Shown here piece after piece: positions 1-8,395 of a stretch of DNA of 27,825 bases. Below the pieces are notes generated by a model. It ran no database searches. It was not told where the DNA came from and saw only the letters and a list, made by a program, of their open reading frames with translations. This DNA is from UBA8515 sp036170795 (lineage in GTDB: Bacteria; Patescibacteriota; Minisyncoccia; Phycocordibacterales; UBA9973). Numbering within the stretch: the first letter of the stretch is position 1; every line of letters begins with the position of its first letter. A program made the translations under genes and the position numbers. The stretch is from the NCBI GenBank assembly GCA_036170795.1, contig JAVHPX010000056.1:1-27825 (forward strand), written 5' to 3'.

Positions 1-22
1 AAAGCAGTTTACGTGCTCTCGC

Positions 23-37
23 GTAAGCTTCGCTTAC
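23..37 (-). other. hairpin directly 3' of tRNA-Leu
   Basis: A perfect 6-bp inverted repeat (GTAAGC, loop GAA, GCTTAC on the minus strand) begins at the base after the encoded CCA of the tRNA. It would form a stable trailer hairpin, possibly a processing signal or the start of a terminator. No long U-tract follows within the 22 bases left in the window, so a terminator role is not established. Confidence 0.45.
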
Positions 38-122
38 TGGTGCCCGAGGTGGGAATCGAACCCACATCCCTTACGAGACACGATTTTAAGTCGTGCGCGT
101 ATACCAGTTCCGCCACTCGGGC
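38..122 (-). tRNA. tRNA-Leu (UAA)
   Basis: Read on the minus strand this is an 85-nt class II tRNA. The acceptor stem pairs GCCCGAG with CTCGGGC and is followed by an encoded CCA. The T arm carries GGTTCGATTCC. The anticodon stem CACGA/TCGTG encloses the loop CTTAAAA, giving anticodon UAA, which reads UUA and (by wobble) UUG. The long variable arm (about TCTCGTAAGGGA) fits tRNA-Leu. UUA is an expected common Leu codon in a genome this AT-rich. The tRNA lies downstream of a small membrane-protein gene and may be processed from its transcript; I saw no convincing promoter of its own. Confidence 0.95.
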
Positions 123-193
123 AATAAATATAAATACATTAAGATAATTACATATTTTTACTCATTTTACAATAAGAAATTATTTTTAACTAC

Positions 194-547
194 TCATTGA
201 ATAATTTTATTTAAATCTTCTTCTGTTGTAGTACCAAAATATTTATTGACTTTATCGGGTTTAATTATTTTTTCTATTTTAGACTCATAAATTTTTGAGT
301 CATTATTTTTTGTTTGTTCAGTAGTTTTATATATCCAACTGCCAAAACTATTCCAAACATATAATACTGGATTTTCTATATATTGTTCAAAAAAATAATT
401 ACTCTTTTGTTCGGCATAAGATATATTATCTTGAAGATTAGTTGAATTTATATCCTTATTTGAAGTAAATAAAAATATAAAAATAATTATTATGATTAAA
501 ATAAATATTCCTATATAAATATTTCTTTTTGATTTAATATTATTCAT
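194..547 (-). CDS. small membrane-anchored hypothetical protein
   Basis: This 117-residue protein has a basic N-terminus, one very hydrophobic segment (about residues 10-28, rich in Ile and Phe) and a polar, Lys/Asn-rich tail. The likely topology is a single N-terminal anchor with the rest outside the membrane, or an uncleaved signal anchor. I recognise no domain. It lies 17 nt downstream of the M23 peptidase on the same strand, so an envelope role is plausible by context only. A good promoter (-35 ATGACA, -10 TATAAT, 17-bp spacer) ends 8 nt before the ATG, so the gene can also be transcribed on its own as a nearly leaderless mRNA. Confidence 0.7.
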   Translation of the reverse strand: MNNIKSKRNIYIGIFILIIIIIFIFLFTSNKDINSTNLQDNISYAEQKSNYFFEQYIENPVLYVWNSFGSWIYKTTEQTKNNDSKIYESKIEKIIKPDKVNKYFGTTTEEDLNKIIQ

Positions 548-555
548 ATAATTAA

Positions 556-584
556 ATTATATCATCAGTCTTTAATTGTGTCAT
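556..584 (-). promoter_or_regulatory. sigma70-type promoter for the 117-residue gene
   Basis: On the minus strand there is ATGACA at 584-579, a 17-bp spacer and a perfect TATAAT at 561-556. The expected start of transcription is about 549, only 2 nt upstream of the ATG at 547. The -35 and part of the spacer lie inside the end of the peptidase gene. Consensus quality is high, but AT-rich sequence produces chance TATAAT often; the correctly spaced -35 is the main support. Confidence 0.6.
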
Positions 585-1875
585 TTTTTATTTTATTAGA
601 TGATATTTTTGGTAAGTAAAGCATTGGGTCAAGGTATGCTTTAGAGGATGCTATTGGCATTATAAACGTTTTACCGTTACAACTTATGCTTGGCAAAGTT
701 TTTACACTAGCACCTTCAGATGCATAAATTGTAACATGTAAATGTGGTCCAGTTGAATGACCAGTATTTCCAGAAAGTCCCACTGTATCACCCGATGTTA
801 CTTTTTGACCTGTTTTACCATAAATCATAGATAAATGTCCGAAAGTACTCGAAAGTCCATTATTATATTTTATAAAAACCCATTTACCAAAAGATGCACC
901 TTTGCAATAAATATCAGTATCTCCAGTACCGATTATTTCACCACTACCCATTGATTTAACTGCAGTACCAAGACTTGCTCTAAAGTCAACACCACTATGT
1001 GAACCAGAAACATAAAGTCTTCTAGCTGCAATTGTTTTACCAAAGAGTTGGGTAATATATATCTTATCAAGTGGCCATGATAAGATTCCAGACCCTTCAG
1101 CTGGAAGAAGATTAGGATTTAGAATAAATTTTAATTGATCTTCATAATTTCGAAGATCTTTTTCAAAAGCATCTCTTTTCTTTTGTCTATCTACTAATAA
1201 TTTTTTGTAATTAGATTCTTTATTTTTAGTTTCTCTTAATAATGTATCTTTTTCTTTTTTTGCGATATCAACTGCAAGTTTTTTTTGTGTCAATGCTTTT
1301 TTAAGTGTTGTTAAATTATGTTGTTCAATTTCTTTGTTGTTTTTTGTATTATTAAGAATATTTTGTTGTTTTATAAGATCTTCTATATAAGTATTAACTT
1401 TATTATTTACAGAAAGTAAATCATTGTATTCTCGATTTATTTCGATTAGACTTTTTTTAGAAATTAATCGTGTTACTAATGAAATAGAATCGTGTTGGTA
1501 TATATTACGAAATATATTACTCAATACTTCTTTTGAATTATCAATATTTTTTTGTTCAGCTGTTATAGTATCATTAAGTGTTCCTATAACGATACCTGTG
1601 GCCATAATTTTTTTTTCTGTTTGTGTTGTTTCTTTTAATAACTTATTTCTAGTTAATGTAAGTTCTTTTATTAAATTTGCTAATGTATTTGATTGTTCAC
1701 TTGTTTGTGATATCTGCTGTTGATATTGAGCAATTTCTTTGTCCAAAATTTTAATCTGATTATTTACATCAGATATTTGTTGATTTACACTTTCTGCTGT
1801 TGTAGCAGAAATATTTTCTGGTAATATAAAAAAACATATTAATATAAAATATATAAGAAAAATAAACCTTTGCAT
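565..1875 (-). CDS. EnvC-like M23 (LytM) peptidoglycan endopeptidase
   Basis: This is a 436-residue exported protein. Residues 1-24 form a signal peptide or anchor. Residues 28-250 are a long coiled coil rich in Gln, Lys, Glu and Asn. The C-terminal M23 domain covers about 265-385. The zinc-site motifs are complete: H293 and D297 in HSGVD, H347 in GHLS, and H378/H380 in GPHLH. A coiled coil followed by an M23 domain matches EnvC and other divisome-linked murein hydrolases; intact zinc ligands suggest an active enzyme rather than a pure activator like E. coli EnvC. It lies 17 nt after gltX, downstream of mraY-ftsW-murG, which fits a job in septal wall splitting. The exact family name is inferred from architecture. 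Confidence 0.88.
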   Translation of the reverse strand: MQRFIFLIYFILICFFILPENISATTAESVNQQISDVNNQIKILDKEIAQYQQQISQTSEQSNTLANLIKELTLTRNKLLKETTQTEKKIMATGIVIGTLNDTITAEQKNIDNSKEVLSNIFRNIYQHDSISLVTRLISKKSLIEINREYNDLLSVNNKVNTYIEDLIKQQNILNNTKNNKEIEQHNLTTLKKALTQKKLAVDIAKKEKDTLLRETKNKESNYKKLLVDRQKKRDAFEKDLRNYEDQLKFILNPNLLPAEGSGILSWPLDKIYITQLFGKTIAARRLYVSGSHSGVDFRASLGTAVKSMGSGEIIGTGDTDIYCKGASFGKWVFIKYNNGLSSTFGHLSMIYGKTGQKVTSGDTVGLSGNTGHSTGPHLHVTIYASEGASVKTLPSISCNGKTFIMPIASSKAYLDPMLYLPKISSNKIKNDTIKD

Positions 1876-1892
1876 ACAAACTCTATTATACC

Positions 1893-3374
1893 TTATTTTG
1901 AGAGGATGAGAATCGCTGTTTGTAAACGAGCAATAGTTTCATCATGGCCAAAAATTTCAGCTAAGACAAATGGATCAGGAGATTTATCAAGTCCAGAAAG
2001 AGCATAGCGCATAGGCCAGAGAATGTCTCCATGATTAATTTCTTCAGCATAAGGCCAAATTATCTCTTTAATTTTTTCTTTTAAAAAATCAATATCTGAT
2101 ATAGGATCAAGCAATGATACAACATGGGTCAAATAAGAAGCTAGTATTTGATATTTATTTTCAGTTGATATTTTTGACGATTTAAAGAAAAGTGAATCTT
2201 TATTATATACTGGCTTACCAAAAAAGTAAGTTAGTTCACCTGCTTCTGCCATATCGATGATATCCTTTCCTTTTGATATACGTTCCATAATAATTGGGGT
2301 AATATTATGAACCATAAAATTTGTATAGCCTGGTAATTTTTTTAAACTCCCAGGAATAAACTTAGAAATAAATTCTTCTTGTTCTTCATATGAAAGTTGT
2401 TTAAGGTGTTCTCTATTAAACCAATCCAATTTGGATTCATTAAACCCTCCCCCGCTTTTATGTATTTTAGTAACATCAAATGCAATTATAAATTCTTCTG
2501 CAGTAAAAACCTCTTTTTCATCTCCTGGGTTCCATCCGATAAACACAAGAAAGTTAAGCATTGCCTGTGGTAAATATCCCTCAGACCTGTAGTCAAGGAT
2601 ATCTTTAGCACCATCACGCTTACCAAGCTTCTTCTTGCCATCAGGAGCCATAATTGGAGGAAGTGTAGCAAAAACTGGTGGTGTGATTTCAAGAGCTTCA
2701 TATAAAGATAGAAACTTGGGAGTAGAAGAAATAAATTCATCAGCTCTCATTATATGAGTAACTTCCATTTCTAGATCATCAATTATATGTGCCAAGGTAT
2801 ATGTAGGATATCCATCACTTTTTATTAAAATGAAATCATCAAGAGCTTCAGGTCCTGCAGACAATTGACCACGAACAAGATCATTCCATTGATATGATTT
2901 TATATTTGTTACTTTGAATCGGAGTGGTTGGGTACCATTCCATACTGGAGGATTTACTGGTCGATACTCTCTAAATAAAAATGGCTTTTTTTCTTTTTGT
3001 GATTTTAAGCGAAATGATTCAACTTCTTCTGGAGTATACGGATCAACATATGCTAACCCTTTGTCTACAAGAATCTGTGCATATTTTTTGTAAGACGCAA
3101 GACGTTTTGATTGAATATATGGCGCATGAGGACCACCAATATCAATACCTTCATCCCATGTTATACCAAGCCACTTTAAGGATTCAATGATATGAGGAAT
3201 CGAACCCTGCACTTCTCGTTCTTTATCTGTATCTTCAATACGAAGAATAAATGTTCCATCATATTTTCGTGCAAATGCCCATGCAAAGAGTGCTGTGCGA
3301 ACTCCTCCAATATGCATATAGCCAGTTGGACTAGGTGCAAAACGTGTAACAATTTTTTTATTGTGTATATTCAT
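1893..3374 (-). CDS. gltX: glutamyl-tRNA synthetase
   Basis: Charges tRNA with glutamate in the cytoplasm. The class I signature appears at the N-terminus (RFAPSPTG followed by HIGG, the HIGH equivalent), and the second catalytic loop is KLGKRDG, a variant of the usual KLSKR. With the start at 3374 the product is 492 residues, normal for bacterial GluRS. The frame is open further upstream, with an ATG at 3386 and a TTG at 3404, both overlapping the end of murG (stop at 3376-3378). I chose the ATG at 3374 because it lies just after the murG stop and places the RFAPSPTG motif near the N-terminus; 3386 is the main alternative. No Shine-Dalgarno is visible for either. Whether the enzyme also charges tRNA-Gln cannot be told from this sequence. 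Confidence 0.95.
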   Translation of the reverse strand: MNIHNKKIVTRFAPSPTGYMHIGGVRTALFAWAFARKYDGTFILRIEDTDKEREVQGSIPHIIESLKWLGITWDEGIDIGGPHAPYIQSKRLASYKKYAQILVDKGLAYVDPYTPEEVESFRLKSQKEKKPFLFREYRPVNPPVWNGTQPLRFKVTNIKSYQWNDLVRGQLSAGPEALDDFILIKSDGYPTYTLAHIIDDLEMEVTHIMRADEFISSTPKFLSLYEALEITPPVFATLPPIMAPDGKKKLGKRDGAKDILDYRSEGYLPQAMLNFLVFIGWNPGDEKEVFTAEEFIIAFDVTKIHKSGGGFNESKLDWFNREHLKQLSYEEQEEFISKFIPGSLKKLPGYTNFMVHNITPIIMERISKGKDIIDMAEAGELTYFFGKPVYNKDSLFFKSSKISTENKYQILASYLTHVVSLLDPISDIDFLKEKIKEIIWPYAEEINHGDILWPMRYALSGLDKSPDPFVLAEIFGHDETIARLQTAILILSK

Positions 3375-3375
3375 A

Positions 3376-4503
3376 TTATGATTCATGACTAAGGGCAATA
3401 TCAAGTGCTACTTTGGCAATTTTATCTGCAGCATCAGGTGAAGCAAAAGCTAATGCATTATTTTTCATTTTAAGTAATTTATCTTTATCACCAATAAGTC
3501 TGTCAATTTCTGCAATAAGAACATGCGGGCTTAAATTACTTTCTTCAATAACTTCACACGCTCCACTTCGCGCATAACTATAAGCATTCTTACGTTGATG
3601 ATCACCATTTGAATTTGTAATTGGAATAACAATAGAAGGTACTCCCCATGATGCTATTTCAAATAAAGATGAACCCGCTCTTGATATAACTAAAGTCGCA
3701 GCACCTGCTGCCATACGAGTTGCTAAGTTATTTAAATATGCTATCGGTACGTAACGAGAACTATTCGGACTGTTCTCTAAAACTAATTTTGACCGACCTA
3801 TCATATCATTAATATTTTTTTGACCTGTCTGATGAATTATTTGATAGCGAGAAAGTAATTCTGGTAATACTTCTATGATAATATTATTTATAACTTCAGC
3901 TCCTTGTGACCCACCAACAATATAGATAACTGGTAAATTATTTACAAGTTTGAAAAAATCATGTGAACCTTCATAATTTCCATGAAGAATATCTTTACGA
4001 ATAGGTTGACCAGTTAATGCTGTTTTATCCTGCGGTAAATATTTACCTGCTTCAGGCCATGACACAGCAACACGCTTAGCAAATTTAGCGGTCCATAAAT
4101 TTAAACGTCCTGGGATTGAATCTGACTCATGAACGATAACAGGTATTCTAAGTAATCTTGCTGCTAACACTGCTGGAAATGCAGCATATCCCCCTTTTGA
4201 AATAACAACATCAGGATAAATGAAAAACATACTAATTAATCCAAAAAAAACACCAGTTATAGTTGAAAAAATATCAAAAAAATTTTTAATTGAAAAATAC
4301 ATACGCATTTTACCAGATGGAATTTGAATATAAGTAATCCCATTTTCAAAAAGCATACGCTTATCATATGGGGAATTAGACATATAATAAAGTTTGAGGC
4401 CAATGATTTTCTGTTTCAAGGCTTCTTCATTTAATTTCTCAGCTATAGCTATAAGTGGATAAAAGTGCCCACCAGTTCCACCTCCTGTAAGTAATATCTT
4501 CAT
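3376..4503 (-). CDS. murG: UDP-GlcNAc:lipid I N-acetylglucosaminyltransferase MurG
   Basis: Transfers GlcNAc from UDP-GlcNAc to lipid I to make lipid II at the inner face of the membrane. The GT-B fold signatures are all present: the N-terminal glycine loop GGGTGGHFYP (about residues 7-16), the GGSQGAEVIN motif at the start of the C-terminal domain, and the donor-binding segment RAGSSLFEIASWGVPS. The length of 375 residues is normal. It follows ftsW by 25 nt and precedes gltX with touching or overlapping ends, as part of the cell wall segment. This gene, together with mraY and ftsW, shows that the organism makes peptidoglycan. Confidence 0.97.
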   Translation of the reverse strand: MKILLTGGGTGGHFYPLIAIAEKLNEEALKQKIIGLKLYYMSNSPYDKRMLFENGITYIQIPSGKMRMYFSIKNFFDIFSTITGVFFGLISMFFIYPDVVISKGGYAAFPAVLAARLLRIPVIVHESDSIPGRLNLWTAKFAKRVAVSWPEAGKYLPQDKTALTGQPIRKDILHGNYEGSHDFFKLVNNLPVIYIVGGSQGAEVINNIIIEVLPELLSRYQIIHQTGQKNINDMIGRSKLVLENSPNSSRYVPIAYLNNLATRMAAGAATLVISRAGSSLFEIASWGVPSIVIPITNSNGDHQRKNAYSYARSGACEVIEESNLSPHVLIAEIDRLIGDKDKLLKMKNNALAFASPDAADKIAKVALDIALSHES

Positions 4504-4528
4504 ATCAAGTATTGTAACGTATTATTTG

Positions 4529-5641
4529 TTACTTTTCTAGTAGTGTTTTGTTATTAAATTTAGATATATTAAGTACAACTCCTATTGTACCTAAAGATAA
4601 GAGTAGCGCAGTACCTCCGTGGCTGATAAAGACAAGGGGTACTCCGGTAAGAGGAAATACACCTATTATAGATGCTATATTCATAAAAGATTGGGAAATA
4701 ATCATAGTAATAATACCTACAACTAATAATTTACTAAATGGATCTGGAGCAAGAAATGCAATATGATATCCACGAAGAGTAAATGCAACAAAAAGACAAA
4801 TTAATAAGACACTACCGATAAATCCAAGCTCTTCCCCAATAACAGCAAATATGGAATCTCCTTGTGGTTCTGGTAGATAATTAAATTTCTGAATACTTTG
4901 CCCAAGACCTCTACCAAATATTCCTCCAGAACCCACAGCAATAAGTGATTGTTGTAATTGATATGATGTATTACTACTATCACGATTTGGATGTATAAAT
5001 GTACTTAATCGATCCATTAAATATGGTTTAAAAAAAGCAAGTATAAAAAATGCAACTATACTTATAATAAGTAATCCAAGAATAGATTTCCATGGTACTC
5101 CAGAAATAAACAACATAACGATAGCAGTAATAGTAATAAGAATTAAACTTTTAGTATCTGGTTGTTTAAGTAATACTACTCCAATAATACTAAGAAGTAC
5201 CAACAAAGGTAAAATAGTAAACTTTACATCTCTAATCCGTCCTTTTGTCCAAGATAACCATGCTGCAAAATATATAATAAAACCAATTTTTAAAAATTCA
5301 ACAGGTTGAAATGAAAGACCTAAAATATTAATCCAACGACGAGCCCCTCCATGACTAGATCCTAAATGTGGTATAAAAACAAGCATAGTTAAAAATGTTG
5401 ATAATATAAATAAAAGTAAAGAATATTTTCTCCAAAATTTATATGGTATGCGAAGACCAAAATATAAAGCGACAAGACCACCTAAAAGTCCAAATACAAA
5501 CTGATTAAATATAACACCATAAAATTTAGATTCATTACGAGCGAGTATCCCAAGTGATGCAGATGTAAACATAACTATACCTATAAGTATAAGAGCTATA
5601 ACAATTCCCAAAAAAAAATTATCAATTTTAGTTTTTTTCAT
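4529..5641 (-). CDS. ftsW: SEDS-family peptidoglycan glycosyltransferase FtsW
   Basis: Polymerises lipid II at the division septum, normally with a class B penicillin-binding protein. The 370-residue protein has about ten hydrophobic segments. It carries the family motifs GARRWINILGLSFQPVEFLK and LPEPQGDSIFAVIGEELGFIG; the Asp in the second corresponds to the residue known as essential for SEDS polymerases. RodA is the alternative, but the position between mraY and murG fits FtsW. The start ATG overlaps the mraY stop by one base (TAATG), implying translational coupling. No pbp2/ftsI partner gene lies in this window. Confidence 0.94.
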   Translation of the reverse strand: MKKTKIDNFFLGIVIALILIGIVMFTSASLGILARNESKFYGVIFNQFVFGLLGGLVALYFGLRIPYKFWRKYSLLLFILSTFLTMLVFIPHLGSSHGGARRWINILGLSFQPVEFLKIGFIIYFAAWLSWTKGRIRDVKFTILPLLVLLSIIGVVLLKQPDTKSLILITITAIVMLFISGVPWKSILGLLIISIVAFFILAFFKPYLMDRLSTFIHPNRDSSNTSYQLQQSLIAVGSGGIFGRGLGQSIQKFNYLPEPQGDSIFAVIGEELGFIGSVLLICLFVAFTLRGYHIAFLAPDPFSKLLVVGIITMIISQSFMNIASIIGVFPLTGVPLVFISHGGTALLLSLGTIGVVLNISKFNNKTLLEK

Positions 5642-6690
5642 TAATCAATAAGAGAAATTATAACTCCAATAATTGAAGTTATAATTGCTACGATCCAATA
5701 ACGCATTGTAACTTTATATTTAGGCCAACCTAATGCTTCAAAATGATGATGAAGTGGTGCAAATAAAAATACTTTCTTGCCATGACGAAAACGTTTTGAT
5801 GTCATTTGGATAATACTAGACAAAGAAGTGATAAAAAGTGGAAATGCGATTATGGGTAATAATAAAACTGTATTTGTAAGAAAAGCTACAACAGATAATG
5901 TAACAGTTAGTCCAATCATACCAGTTTCCCCCATATAGAAACGAGCTGGTGGAATATTAAACCATAAAAAAGCAAGCGTACCACCTGTAATAACAGCACA
6001 AAATGCTGCTAAATCTATTTGATTATTAAAAAAAGAAATTAAAGTATATGCTCCAAATATTGATGACAATATTCCACCAGATAAACCATCAACACCATCT
6101 ATAACACTAGTTGACCATGTACCTAACATTATTAATATAAAAAATGGAATAAATATATAACCTAATTCAATAAAACCAAACCATGGAATATATAATTCTG
6201 ATATACCGAGCTTAACAAAAAACCACCCTCCAATAATAATACCAAGCAGTACAATTATACCAATTTTAATATATCGTAATACTATTGGGTCAGTAATCCA
6301 TTTCCCTTTACCAAAGATTTGAATAAAATCATCACCAAGTCCAATAAATGAAGCCATAATTAAAGTAAACAGTGGTAAAACTGTCTGACCACGACTAATA
6401 AAATATAATTTATTAGTCGTTTCATTATGGAAAAATACATCTAAAAAACCAAAGATAAAAATAGTAATAATAACTGATATCCAGATAATCATACCTCCAG
6501 TACGTGGTGTAGTAAGTTCAGATGTTTCGTCGTGTATTTTTTGAAATTCTCCTAATATGACATTTTTGTTTCGAGAAACCTTACGCCACATTTTATATTT
6601 AAAGAAATAATGTGTCGCGATAGGGGTAAGAACTATACCCACAATAAACGTGACAATAGCTGGTAGAAAAATTTTTATTGCATTAGTCAT
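5641..6690 (-). CDS. mraY: phospho-N-acetylmuramoyl-pentapeptide transferase MraY
   Basis: Makes lipid I from UDP-MurNAc-pentapeptide and undecaprenyl phosphate. The 349-residue polytopic protein has the family landmarks in order: TPRTGGMI in the first cytoplasmic region, the GDD pair in GLGDDFIQIFGK, DGVDGLSGG, ARFYMGETGMIGL and the His-rich LHHHFEALGW near the C-terminus. The third landmark differs from the textbook MGDxGS: the Asp, known as a catalytic or magnesium-site residue in characterised MraY, is replaced by Glu, and the following Gly-Ser by Gly-Met. The acid is kept in charge, so activity is plausible. It overlaps scpB by 8 nt upstream and ftsW by 1 nt downstream. Confidence 0.93.
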   Translation of the reverse strand: MTNAIKIFLPAIVTFIVGIVLTPIATHYFFKYKMWRKVSRNKNVILGEFQKIHDETSELTTPRTGGMIIWISVIITIFIFGFLDVFFHNETTNKLYFISRGQTVLPLFTLIMASFIGLGDDFIQIFGKGKWITDPIVLRYIKIGIIVLLGIIIGGWFFVKLGISELYIPWFGFIELGYIFIPFFILIMLGTWSTSVIDGVDGLSGGILSSIFGAYTLISFFNNQIDLAAFCAVITGGTLAFLWFNIPPARFYMGETGMIGLTVTLSVVAFLTNTVLLLPIIAFPLFITSLSSIIQMTSKRFRHGKKVFLFAPLHHHFEALGWPKYKVTMRYWIVAIITSIIGVIISLID

Positions 6691-7225
6691 TGTGTATATC
6701 TTTATTATTTATTACACTTTCTAATTGAGATAAAATATCAATATAATTTGGTAATTGATCAATAGATGTAACACCCATATATGAAAGTAAACTAAATGTT
6801 GGTCTATAAAGTATTCGCCTACTATCATTAGTATCTAATATTTTTTCAATTAAACCACGTACTAATAAATTTCTTAAAATAAAACTAGAATTTACACCAC
6901 GAATATAATCAATTTCACTTCTGGATATTCCATTTTTATATAAGACAACAGAAAGTGTTTCAAGTGATGCTTTTGAAAGATCTTTTGTAATCTCATCTTT
7001 ACGAATTGATTCAATTAATGGTCCAAGCTCACTAGTAATACCTAAAACGACTGAATCATCTTTCTTTATTAACACAAGTCCACGACCAATAAGAGATTGT
7101 TCTAATTTTATTAATGCTTGCTCTATATCATTTACTGAGACATTTAAAAGATCAGCTAATTTCTTAACTAATATATCTTCCCCTTTATAAAAAAGTAATC
7201 CTTCAATTTTTGATTCTAATTCCAT
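6683..7225 (-). CDS. scpB: segregation and condensation protein B
   Basis: ScpB is the winged-helix (kite) subunit that binds the kleisin ScpA in the Smc-ScpAB condensin. The 180-residue length, the N-terminal segment with ESKIEGLLFYKGE, and the middle stretch LSKASLETLSVVLYKNGISR followed by IDYIRGVNSSFILRNLL are typical of the family (the usual form is ETLAIIAYKQPITR, then IRGVNS). It starts 1 nt after scpA ends and its own end overlaps mraY by 8 nt. Smc itself is not in the window. Confidence 0.95.
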   Translation of the reverse strand: MELESKIEGLLFYKGEDILVKKLADLLNVSVNDIEQALIKLEQSLIGRGLVLIKKDDSVVLGITSELGPLIESIRKDEITKDLSKASLETLSVVLYKNGISRSEIDYIRGVNSSFILRNLLVRGLIEKILDTNDSRRILYRPTFSLLSYMGVTSIDQLPNYIDILSQLESVINNKDIHND

Positions 7226-7226
7226 A

Positions 7227-8009
7227 TTATAAATTATCTTCCTTATTTTCTAAAATTTCTTGTTTCCGAATATCAATATCTTCAAATGAAGCATTTTGTA
7301 TAACATCTATAATACCTTCACGAACTAATTCTAACATAGCAAGAAATGAAACAATAATATGTATTCTAGCTTCTTGCTCATTCTTGGCACCTTGACTTTT
7401 GGTAAATTCCATAAATGAAAAATTTATCGCTCCTTGAATTCTATCAGTTAAATTATTTATTATTTCATCTATATTTATGACTTTTTTTATTTCAATTTCT
7501 GGAAGCATTTCTTTTGCTTTTGGTAAATTAGCGATAATATCTCCAATTGATTGGACTATATTAGAAATAGTAATAACTGGATCTGGTGAAAAAAGTGGCT
7601 CATTCCAGATACGCTCGCATGGATTAAAAATAATTTTAACTCCAAAATTAGTCTTTATATCTAAACTAGCATTCTTTATAATCTGATAAAGTTTTAATCG
7701 TTGTTCAAGATCAGTAATTTTCTCTGTTTCATCTTCAGTAAGTGACAAACTTGGTAATAATGATTTTGATTTTATTAATATCAAAGTAGCAGCAATGAGA
7801 ATAAAATATGATACATCAGCGATGCGCTTATTTGTATCAATATCAGATAATGAACGAATATATGCTATATAATCATTTGTAACTTCTGCAAGAGAAACTT
7901 CATTAACAAATAGTTTTCTTTCTTCAATTAGAGATAGTAAAAGTTCCATAGGTCCTTCAAATGTACCTGCACGTACTTTATAAATAGTTGTAATATTTTC
8001 TTCTACCAT
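7227..8009 (-). CDS. scpA: segregation and condensation protein A (kleisin)
   Basis: ScpA bridges the Smc heads in bacterial condensin. The 260-residue protein shows the classic N-terminus FEGPMELLLSLIEERKLFV followed by VSLAEVTNDYIAYI, and the helix ISYFILIAATLILIKSKSLLP-type segment (here VSYFILIAATLILIKSKSLL). The C-terminal winged-helix part includes FLAMLELVREGIIDV. It lies directly upstream of scpB, the standard pairing, and overlaps the HIT gene by 7 nt. Confidence 0.95.
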   Translation of the reverse strand: MVEENITTIYKVRAGTFEGPMELLLSLIEERKLFVNEVSLAEVTNDYIAYIRSLSDIDTNKRIADVSYFILIAATLILIKSKSLLPSLSLTEDETEKITDLEQRLKLYQIIKNASLDIKTNFGVKIIFNPCERIWNEPLFSPDPVITISNIVQSIGDIIANLPKAKEMLPEIEIKKVINIDEIINNLTDRIQGAINFSFMEFTKSQGAKNEQEARIHIIVSFLAMLELVREGIIDVIQNASFEDIDIRKQEILENKEDNL

Positions 8010-8392
8010 ATTATTTTTTTAGCATAAATCTCTAGCTCTTCTTTTGAATCATAAGTTATAGTTTTTGGTTGTATCAATCCGTCTTTAAAAAAACGTGGTA
8101 TTAAATGTATATGAAAATGAGCAATTTCTTCACCAACAACAGTAATTTGGACAAAGTCACAAGGTAAATTATTTCGCATCTTATTTATTATCTTTTTTAC
8201 AAGAATAAATATTTTACTTATGATAATATCATCCACTTCATGTATCCATTGAATATGATATTTAGGTATAAGAAGAATATGACCTTTTGTTACAGGATTA
8301 ATATCTAAAAATGCAAAAAATAAAGAATCCTCATAAATTTTTACTGAAGGTATTTCCCCTTTTACAATTTTACAAAAAATGCAGTCTTCCAT
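8003..8392 (-). CDS. HIT-family nucleotide-binding protein (HinT/PKCI type)
   Basis: The 129-residue protein has the HIT catalytic triad motif HFHIHLIPR near residue 107-115 and the N-terminal CIFCKIVKGEIPS segment typical of the HinT/PKCI branch. Members hydrolyse AMP or GMP phosphoramidates and acyl-adenylates, including lysyl-AMP made by synthetases. It sits 3 nt after aspS and overlaps scpA by 7 nt. Exact substrate is not deducible, but being beside an aminoacyl-tRNA synthetase fits a clean-up role for aminoacyl-adenylates (inference). Confidence 0.93.
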   Translation of the reverse strand: MEDCIFCKIVKGEIPSVKIYEDSLFFAFLDINPVTKGHILLIPKYHIQWIHEVDDIIISKIFILVKKIINKMRNNLPCDFVQITVVGEEIAHFHIHLIPRFFKDGLIQPKTITYDSKEELEIYAKKIIW

Positions 8393-8395
8393 AAA

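Noticed and set aside
3375..3404. Longer gltX starting at TTG 3404
   Set aside because: It overlaps murG by 29 nt and uses a rare start with no Shine-Dalgarno. ATG 3374 or 3386 fits the family N-terminus better.
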